Of a stretch of DNA of 41,593 nucleotides, positions 32,691-41,593 are shown piece after piece. Positions within the stretch are counted from its first letter, which is position 1, and every line of letters starts with the position of its first letter. The DNA comes from Gnetum montanum (Eukaryota; Streptophyta; Gnetopsida; Gnetales; Gnetaceae). The stretch spans positions 467,205 to 508,797 of the forward strand of contig MNCI01037593.1 in NCBI GenBank assembly GCA_015680685.1, written 5' to 3'. The translations under genes and the position numbers were made by a program. The notes below the pieces were generated by a model. That model was not told where the DNA came from. It ran no database searches and saw only the letters and a list, made by a program, of their open reading frames with translations.

Positions 32691-33580
32691 TTCTCTCATT
32701 TGATATCATAATTGGAGTAAACTAGAAGTTTGAACTTGAATTTTGGGGAGTTTCCATCTCTCTCTTAACTTAAGATGCCCACTTGATTATCTCTTTTCCT
32801 TTTCTCTTCTAGCTTCTCTCTCTTGCAAAATACATAGCCACACATGGCATTATATAGTTCTTGGAGGGTAGTTAATATAACCTTGGTTATGATAGGTGAC
32901 CTAGGTTAGGCCTTGGTTAGGTTATGGTTATGTGAGGGTAGATGATCCATGTGATCATACCAATTTACTACCTTGTACATGTGTAAGTTTGACTACATAT
33001 ATTAGGATCCTCTATTAACTTTGAAAGTTCTTTTTCTTTATCATTTAATTTGTGATCTTTTATTTCTATTACTTACATATCACTAATATCAATGTCTTAA
33101 CATTACAAAAAACATAAAACACATAAGCACCCTAGATACTTTCTGACAACATTACCATGGGTAAAAAAGTTCTTTGAAGTGAAATGGAGTCTTGCTATAT
33201 TTTTAAAAGTTTTTTTTTCTTATTTTATACTTTCTTCTTTATAAAATTTAATTGATGAGTTATCTTTACCTTTTCCCTATATTTTTGAGTTAAATTAGTA
33301 TAGATGATTATGCAATGTGGGCATGTGGGGTTAAATAAGTTAAAGATTAAGTTTGAATGAATAGTTTTGTAGACTATCAAAATTTATGGTTATGTTTGTG
33401 GATTATGCATAAATAAATATGTGATGAATAGAATGGTTTGAGACTCATGAAAAAATATATATAATATTGAGATGATCACCATAGTTTCGGTATTATGTAT
33501 TATGAAAATGTTTCTATTCAGGGTGCTTCTAGGAGTTTCAATTATGACTTGCAGTAATTAAATAACTTCAGAAATGTTAG
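32691..33580. other. No recognisable gene
   Basis: Includes a short GGTTAGGCCTTGGTTAGGTTATGG repeat-like patch near 32910 and otherwise plain AT-rich DNA. Confidence 0.4.
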
Positions 33581-33589
33581 TCCCAGAGC

Positions 33590-33822
33590 CAAATATGAAA
33601 GGAAAAGAGTTAGCATTAGGTTGGAAACTAGTTGTAAAACCTAACCAAATCATATGGATGAGTTATTTCTCATATTTTGTAGATGCTAGGGCATTCCCTA
33701 GATGCAATGCAAGGATTGCAAATAAATAAGGATCTAGCTTTTCTTAGAGATGAATGATGAAAAAAGCTCATGCAATTGAATCCATTTTGTTGGGATAAGG
33801 CTAAGATGATGATGATGATTTA
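33590..33822 (+). mobile_element. Possible non-LTR retroposon 3' tail ending in (GAT)n
   Basis: The stretch ends TTTTGTTGGGATAAGGCTAAGATGATGATGATGATT. A TTGGGATWAAGGCT box followed by a trinucleotide repeat is typical of the 3' ends of some plant RTE-type LINEs and the SINEs that use them. The 5' extent is a guess. Confidence 0.35.
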
Positions 33823-35214
33823 TAGTAATTAAATATTATTACTTTTCAATTTTAAAATTTTTTTTTTCTTTCTTTTTAAAGGTTACATTACTAATCATTT
33901 TTATGAAATTATATATAGTTTAAGAAGTATACTTTTGACAAGAAATTTTGTCATGCCATGATGTGGTATTTTCTTCATGAACTGAGTGTGACTATTAGCC
34001 TTTGTTATATGTGGTCATCTTATATGTTTACTTTGGAATGTATTGTAATTGTAACATGTAATGGCTTATGTTAGCTATACATATCTCTACAATGACATTT
34101 GTGGTGGTTGTTGGAACATGGTACTAGCATAAGGGTTTGGACCAATTGATGATAAGGTACCCTAGAAATAGTTATGAATTAATCCTCGTTGAGAAGCATT
34201 AGTAAGGCTCCTATATTAGGCCTCATCCTAAGAGTGGAAAAGCATTGTTGTGTTCATCCCTCAACTAGTATGTGACATAGGCATGTACATTCTTATAGCC
34301 AATCCTCCAAAAGGATAGTTAAGTACTCATGACAATATTTCACATATTACACTAAGTGTGAACATGCTAGCAACTACATGGATTATCTGTATATGTTAGC
34401 ATAGTGACTTGTGAGTCATAGTAATGATAATATATCTTGTCATTGATCTCTAAATATGTAGTTTGTATGATGTTTGATTGTATGCTATGGATCTAAATAT
34501 CTAAACATGATAGTTGAAATGCATGCGGTGTGGAAGGTATGTGATGAAATGGATACATGATTTTTTATGCCTAGTAGTGATCATATCTATGACTATGTAT
34601 TATCTATCTATTCACTTTAGTAGGAATTATGTTAGTATTGTGTGTGATATTGTATTTGAATCTATTTCTTTAAGTGTATGTGAGATTGACTATTGATGCA
34701 GGTTGCTTCATACCCCATTCCTCTCTTCTAGTATAGTACTTGTCGGCCATCTAGTAGGGGAAGTGTAAAGGCTTCCCATGTAGCTTTATACTAACTTTAT
34801 TTAGTTATAGGTGGAGGGTGCAAGGGTGTAGGAGAGCACTGAGAGGATTGAGTATAGGAACATCTATGAGGATTTGTTCATGTATATCTTCAAATACATT
34901 TTTTTGTAGACTATTTATATTTGCAGGATAAGCACTATACTCTTATTTATATTATGTTTATGTTTTTGTATATTGTAATAGTATAAACTTTTACCTATGT
35001 AAAGAAATGTATTATTATAAAGTGATATGCATGCCTCAACTTTGGTATGACATAGACTTCTATACAATTTCATTATATATATATATATATATAATGTATT
35101 TTCATGCACTGTTGGTTTTCTAGTTTGTCATGCTTCCATTGTATTATTACTGGCAATCCTAGACATTACTTCATCCTAGCTAGATGTTGTAAGGAGGGGT
35201 CTTACACAACTTCC
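33823..35214. other. No recognisable gene; possibly old LTR-like sequence
   Basis: The part around 34730-34860 (GGTGGAGGGTGCAAGGGTGTAGG and neighbours) has the look of a gypsy LTR or 5' region, but no borders or partner copy are visible. A (TA)n run lies at 35074-35093. Confidence 0.3.
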
Positions 35215-36760
35215 TTACAACCACTTGGAATATTGTAGGAGATTTTAATATGATATAGAATCTAGAGGAAGGAAAGAAAGTTTTGATAATAGTAAGTTGT
35301 ATTATTGCTTATATCTCAATGCAAACTTAACTTGCATGAAGCTAATCAAAATTGTTTTTCATTCAACCCTTCTAATTGGTTTACTTCTAATAATTCTAAA
35401 CAAGGGAAGTTTTGTATTACTTCAATATTAGATCAAGTTTTATTTATCTAAGAATACATTTCTATAATTTACAATCATAGATGATGCTCTTATCCATGCT
35501 TATTATACTTAGGCTCTTTTTGATCATTATCATATTAAATGATCTTATCCTTTTGTGGTTGCTTTCAATCTTCTAGTGATTTTTATATTTTTAATATAGC
35601 ATTTATTTGCAATAACTCTTTGCAATTTTTTATTTATAAAAATTTGGAACCTTTTTCATAAGCTTGCATGAGACGATATTAAATTAATTGATGGACTAAT
35701 ACTTGTAATTGATTTTAGTGTTTTTCTAAATATGTAATAAAATTAGTGGTTTTTCATGCCTTTGCCTAAATCTATGTACTATGAGCCTAAATTATAGAAC
35801 CTAGGGCATTAGCTGCAATGATAATGAGAAAGGAAGATAAAGGACATTATTACAAAATTAATCTTTGAAGGTTAATCACATTTGAGAAGGGTCCATTTGC
35901 ATATAATTGAAGAGATACCTGATAAAATCATATCAATATGATTTCAAATGAATTATCTAATTGATTATGCCTAATAACATGTCTTAAGAAAGACTAATCA
36001 AGCTTTTTATAAGCTTTAGAAAAATCGAGCTTAAGAAGAATAGCTTTCTATTTTGTGAAAGAAGTCTAAGGCATATCATTAACAATAGTATGCATTATCT
36101 AAGATATACATACCTTAAACAAAATCAATTTTCTCTTTACTAATGTAATGTTTAGAAAAACGTTTCTATTTATTTTCAATAGCTTTAGCAACAATTTTAT
36201 TTATGATATTTAATAAAATAATTGGATGCTAACTACTTATGTTAGTAACATCTTCTATTTTAAATAAGAGCTAAATAATGCTAATATTAATAGCTTTGTA
36301 AAAATAGCCTTTATGAAGAACATTATTATACACATTGTAAGCAATATCTTCAAGAGTGTGCAAAAAAAAAATAATTTAAAATTCTATAAGAAGATCATCC
36401 ATTTTGGGACTTTGTTATTATGAAGTTATTGTAGAGCCTTGAAAAGATCATCCTTGAAAAAAAGAGTGACATCAAAAAATATAAAACAATTAAAAGGAGT
36501 AATGACTTTCAAAAAACTATTTACTGCAACTAGATTATTATCTTTCTTACTAAATATTTAAGAATAATATTCTAAAAAAATACTTGTAAAATATCATTTT
36601 TAGAGTTAAATAGATGGTTACCAACCTAAATGAACTATAATTATGGGAGTTTTGTCTTCTTTTTGTTGGTGCAATAATTAACCATTAACATAAAATAACT
36701 TTAATTGTATAATTATGAACTCAAGTTTTCTCATGTTTCCACTAAAGATAACGAAGTCAT
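35215..36760. mobile_element. LINE fragment with two halves in opposite orientation (LINE B)
   Basis: Bases 35215 to about 35790 match LINE A 10920-11500 on the plus strand: GDFN at 35238-35249, then NWFTSNN-like sequence and the region after the endonuclease. From about 35780 to 36700 the minus strand matches LINE A about 11590-12530 (KGYFYKAIN, YISKEKIDFV, GMYILDN near 36093-36113, SKAYKKLD near 35998-36022, ANALG). The two parts meet at 35770-35810. No N is present. All frames are broken. Confidence 0.7.
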
Positions 36761-37335
36761 GATTAGTTTACAAAGAATGTTCAAAAGATAGATTACTTTG
36801 AACTTGAATTTTTGGGACAATAATTTCCACTATGTATAGAGCTTCTCTTTTGAATAGAGTATTACCACAAGGAATGAACTAGAATTTAAGCTATCAAAGA
36901 TTCATAAAGATGAGTCCCTACTAAGAAATTTTGGAAAAGGATTTAACAAGGGTATAGTGCATTTTAAGGTCTATAGAACAAAATTCCTAAAATAAAGAAA
37001 ATCCTTCTATGGATTTTTGATCAATTATTAGAAACCTAGAGTTTTCATACTAAATAAGGCACTGTGTAGATTAATTAATTGGTTATCAGAAACAAATCTT
37101 ATACTAGTTAAGACTTGAATTCATTTTTCATTAATAGGAAGTAAGCGAACCTCATCCAAAGTAGTATCACAAAGCTTAAGAACCATCTTCATAGAAACAA
37201 ACATTAGAACAAGTAATTAAGTAATGATGAACACCCTTATTTCAAGAAAAAGTTAGTTAGAAAAAGGGGTTTTGCCACATTAGCTGGTTAAGCAAATGAT
37301 TTGCTTTAGTGATGGTCTAAATAAAGTATCTTTCC
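36761..37335. other. No recognisable gene
   Basis: AT-rich and between the LINE fragment and the repeat field. A weak continuation of LINE B on the minus strand cannot be excluded. Confidence 0.35.
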
Positions 37336-37339
37336 TAAC

Positions 37340-39980
37340 TCAGCTCTATAAATTATAAGTGGCTTTAAGAAGAGAAACCTTGATATGTTCTACAATGTAA
37401 GCATGATGAGAAGTTGGTACAAAATAGTTTGTCCTCTACTAAATAGCTTTTCCTAGTTAGCTCAAAGAGTAAACTATTAATCCTCTTATAAGGTAGGAAA
37501 GTAACCTCACAAAATGATCTTATGGCCATGTTAATGATTGTACGAAGAAAGCTCATAGAGTTGAAAAACAACTCTACCATATCAATTCTAGAGGAGCTTC
37601 TTAGAGCTAAAAATATATCTAAAAAGAGTGCTTTGATGGATTCTGCTATATAGGCCTAAAAGCTTAGAGTATTTTCGAAGAGCCAAATTCTACTTCACAA
37701 AGAAACTTATTTTCAATTCTACGACGATAGCTTATTGATGTGGCTCGTAGAACCACAAATTAGCTCTACAAATGAATTCTACTTGATGAAGTACTTTATA
37801 TATCCCATATGACATGTGGGCTTTATTTGGAAAAGTTTGTACATTAAAAAGTATCTTTACAAGAAGAGTTCTATGTAGCTGAGAAAGAATTTTTCTTTTT
37901 AGAGCAAAAATATAATTATGAAAATGGCTTTAACACATCAACACTATGTCATGTCAGCTCATAAAGCTAGTTCATAGAGCCCAAAAATGGTTCTACAAAA
38001 GAGCTTGACCACATCAATGTTGTAGAGCAAGTTCATGAAGCCAACATTCATGTCTACAAAAGGTGTAAAATCTATTCTAACACATTAGCTTGTATGGAAG
38101 GCTTGTGGAGCTTAAAAATAGTTCTACAAAGTATCACTTCCATGTAAGCTCTCAAGATAAGCTAAACCTGTAGAACTAAAATCCAATTCTATGGAGAAGC
38201 TCTACAAACCACATCATTGTTCTACCATGTCAATTGTGGTGAGAGAACGATTCTCCTAAAGCCAAAATTTAGATCTACAAATAAAACACAAAATTATCTT
38301 TAACACATAAACTCATAGATGGAGTTAATAGAATTAAATTTGCATTATACAAGTAATCTCTACCACGTTACCATATGTCATGTCATCACTGTGCCATGTT
38401 AACTCATAGATCAAGTTTGTAAAATCAAATTTTCATTCTACAAACAAGCTCTACCACATTAGAACAACCACATCAACATATGTCATGTCAACAATTAGAT
38501 GAAGCTTTTTTTTCATGTAGTTCAATGTTGTTTCATCTACCACGTTAGCATCGATGAAAGGAAAACTCATAAAACTAGAAGACAATTCTACAAGTGAGCT
38601 TTGAAGTAGTTCCACAAGACAAGTTAACTTGTAGAGGAGCTTTATAGAAGTAAAAAATGACTCTATGATATAGCACTACCATGTCATCTATGCACAATGC
38701 TAGCTCATAGAAGAGGTTAGTAATGCTAAAAATGATTATATAAAGTGGTTGTAGCACATAAACTTTCACGAGGCTTAAAAGTGGTTCCACTACTCACTCT
38801 ATCATGTAAGCTATAGAGCTAGCTTATATTCATAAAGGTGAGATCAAATTCTATGAAGAAGCTCTACAAACCATGTCATAAACTTCAATGATAGCTCCTT
38901 TTGTAAAATAAGCTCGTAGAATTTAAAAATGGTTCTACTAAAAGCTCTAATGAAATTCTATGAGCCATACTAACACCAACCTCAACATCTTCATACCAAC
39001 TTTTATGGGTCAAGTTCATAGAACGAAAAAATGTTTCTACAAGAAAATTTCAAAGTTTCTCTATGTGCTACATCATTGTTCTACCACGTTAACTCAGAGA
39101 AGAAGCTTGTAGGGTTAAAACATGTTTCTCCAAACAAGCTCTACCATGTTAGTTCTTAGAAAAAGATTGTAGAATTAAAGATTATTCTACAAACAAGGTC
39201 TAGCACATTGGAATTGTCCCATTAGCTTAACTATGTTAGCAATGCCATGTCAACATCTAGATGAAATGAATATTTTCATTTAGAGTAAACATGCTTCATT
39301 TGCCATGTTAGCATTTGCAACGTTAGCATCAACCATGTCAGCCTGTTCATAGAGCTAGTTCATAGAATCACATCTTTATTCTATGAGTGAGCTCTACCAT
39401 GTCAAAATCTCAACACATCAACTTCTAGGACCAATTCATGAAGTTACAAGTCAACTCTATAAAGCAAATGCAAAAGAGCTTTGCCATGTCAATTTTAGAA
39501 AAAAGGCATCACTTGTAGAGTTAAAAGTTAGCTCCACTAACAACTATGAAACTGGTTCTACCATGTCAACATGTAGAACCAATTAATAATGTTGAAGCTC
39601 AATCTTATAAACAAAGTTTTTTTTCAACTCTTCCATCAGTGTTTATAGAAGTAAGTTTGTAAAACAAAAATGACCTTACAATGTGGTTCTACAAATAGCT
39701 AAGGATGCATTAGAAGCTCTTTAAGAGATTGAAGGTATAGAACCAAAAATAGGTTTTACAATGAGCTCACATTCCTATTCTATGAGGCATGTCGAAGCTC
39801 ATCCTAGGTCCACAAAGAATTACATTTCATGCACAAGCACATGTCATTTTAATCCAACTTAGCAAGGGTGAGGGACAACTCATAGAATAAAATATTATCT
39901 CTATGAAGAAGCCCTACAACCAGTCTACCACATCAGCTCTTCAATATAGCAAACCAAAATAGCTTTATGAACAAATTCTA
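37340..39980. repeat. Long field of degenerate minisatellite (about 2.6 kb)
   Basis: Variants of three words alternate over the whole stretch: TTCTACAAAYAAGCTCTACCAC/ATG, YCATRTCAACTCATAGA, and AAGCTTGTAGAAYTAAAAAT. They make loose units of about 60-75 bp. TTCTAC and its reverse complement GTAGAA both occur many times, so the units can form hairpins. Frames inside, including 67 codons at 39383-39586, are products of the repeat and not genes. Confidence 0.7.
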
Positions 39981-41593
39981 AAAAAGGCTCTATAGTTGAC
40001 AACAATGCAAAGGCTAAGTGAAGACAAAAGCTACATCAATAAACAAAGCTAGATATCAAAACCAAGCTAAAGGCCACCATTAAAGTTTAGGACTACCAAG
40101 CCTTACTCATGTAGATGTACAAAAAGAAGTAGGAATTACTAATTAAGAGCTAACAAAAAGTCATTACCTTAGCTACACTAGGATTATTTGAATGATAGTT
40201 ACTCCCATCATAAATGAAATTGTCTAGAGGAAGCTTGTATTAAAACAAGTTTGAGCTAGCATGAGAGCTACTTGAACAAATATAATAATCTCCCTAACTA
40301 AATTATTTTCAAGAGAAATGAACATGGAAGAGATCCTTAAGAAACCTTAATGACACTAAACTAGGTTCAATAAATCAAGCTTTAAGTTTCTTCTCAATCA
40401 TGGAAGGTTATTTTAATAATTATAAAATGGCCTATGATTATATGAGGAGAATGTAAGCAATATGGAGCTTTAAATTTCATTTTGATTGTAACTTCTAGTC
40501 ACTGCTATATAAAGCCTTGAGAAGAATTTTTTAAGAAAGGACTTTGGGATTGCATCTAGAAGATAAAAAAAAGGATTGTAAAGGCTATGCAATAGAATGA
40601 CATTTTAAATAGGTTCTTTTGTCTCTTTAAGGTTGTAATTATAGTTGGTTAGCTTCTCCTTTTTGTTTAGCTTGAAAGTTTCATAGTCACACATCAATGG
40701 ATCATCAGTTTTGGAATAGGCTATTTTCTCTATGAGCTATGGTTTAGCTTATTTTTGTTATTCTAGTTGGATGAGATAGCTTTTATCTATGTTAGTCTTT
40801 AACCAGACTAGCACATAATTATTTTCATCTTCATGTATTTCTAAAATTTATGAATAATTATGTTTTGTTGGTTTCTTACTATGTTTAGCAAAGATTTTGT
40901 GACTTTACTTTGGAAAGTTCACTAGTAGAAAGTTTAGAATTTGAGACTAACATTTTCTATAAAACCATCCATTTATTATATGTGTGCTATGCAAGAAATG
41001 AAAACTAGAATTATAGGAAAGCTATTTGATTCTTTTAAATCATGCTAAAAGATAGTAAAAAGAGATAGACATTGATTATATATAAGACAAAAATTCTTAA
41101 GATTGATCTTCTTGTTTGCCTTGATAAATCTTGCTTATTACATATCTCAAGTCATATTTAGCTTATCAACATCAATAGAGGATATCTAGGGGTAGTTATG
41201 CCTTGGTGGTACTAGAGACAAACAAACCAACTAAAATGAGTTTAACTAAAAGCTTTTTCCTCCTAGAATGATACCAATGGTATGGGTTGTTGCAAAAATA
41301 ATAGCCTCACTAGTTCTTAAGTTAAAACAACAATAGTTATAACAAGCGCTAGAAGGAGGGTTGACCTTCATACAACAACATTTCCTTTTACCATTAGAAG
41401 TAGGCAACAATACCTTTATGAAAGTAAAAAACTATTTGGTAGTTTAAGCATGCATATGTAACCAAGAAAGTTAAATTTGAAGATGAGATCTCTTAGCTTC
41501 GTAATAATCTATTATACATAGTTTTTTCTTAACACATTGAGTACTTTAATACTAAGCCTATGTACCTTCACCACTATTAATGATATTTGGTAT
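39981..41593. other. No recognisable gene
   Basis: AT-rich. I compared it by eye with the LINEs and LTR elements of this window and found no convincing match. Confidence 0.4.

Noticed and set aside
34700-35210. Solo LTR
   Set aside because: Composition resembles gypsy LTRs, but no TG...CA borders with a target duplication and no partner copy could be fixed.
39383-39586. 67-codon frame in the right part of the window
   Set aside because: It lies within the degenerate minisatellite and follows its repeat words.
37340-39980. CRISPR-like array
   Set aside because: Repeats are degenerate, there are no unique spacers of constant length, and the context is a plant nuclear genome.

Overview
The window looks like part of a draft assembly from a large-genome seed plant, most likely a gymnosperm such as a conifer. 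It is AT-rich and has almost no intact coding sequence. It is built from old, heavily mutated retrotransposons of plant type: Ty3/gypsy LTR elements, L1-type LINEs and probable SINE or RTE tails. Introns have plant-like size and borders. Four isolated N bases mark contig joins. The plant assignment is firm; the gymnosperm assignment is inference.

Layout, left to right. (1) 1-3995 holds the 3' part of a gag-only Ty3/gypsy-like element (copy 1), an LTR with a striking palindrome cluster, and the start of a second internal region. (2) 3996-9829 is mostly unannotatable. It carries three or four short phase-compatible exons of an unrecognised gene (6698-9577), whose last intron holds four tandem copies of a 172 bp repeat. 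(3) 9830-14498 is a nearly full-length, decayed L1-type LINE. (4) 14499-19920 is copy 2 of the gag-only LTR family, starting right behind the LINE. It has LTR, PBS, gag, a long conserved non-coding 3' region and a strong G-quadruplex candidate. (5) 20635-29340 is a structurally complete, 8.7 kb chromodomain-type Ty3/gypsy element with LTRs of about 510 bp and a perfect 5 bp target duplication (GAGAG). (6) 29346-41593 is mostly unrecognised AT-rich DNA with a minus-strand LINE tail, a LINE fragment whose two halves face each other, small tandem repeats, and about 2.6 kb of degenerate minisatellite.

The most interesting object is inside element (5). Between its PBS and gag lies a roughly 2.2 kb antisense reading unit. 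It is readable as six exons separated by five GT-AG introns of 75-104 bp, with a 27 bp x 3 tandem repeat just upstream of its 5' end. I do not recognise the protein. A second notable point is that both copies of the gag-only family pass from gag straight into the same conserved non-coding sequence with no pol, so the family itself, not just one copy, appears to be non-autonomous.

Two segments bounded by Ns (15185-15446 and 27976-28459) are placed in reverse orientation and duplicate their flanks. They are best read as scaffolding errors, not as biological inverted repeats.
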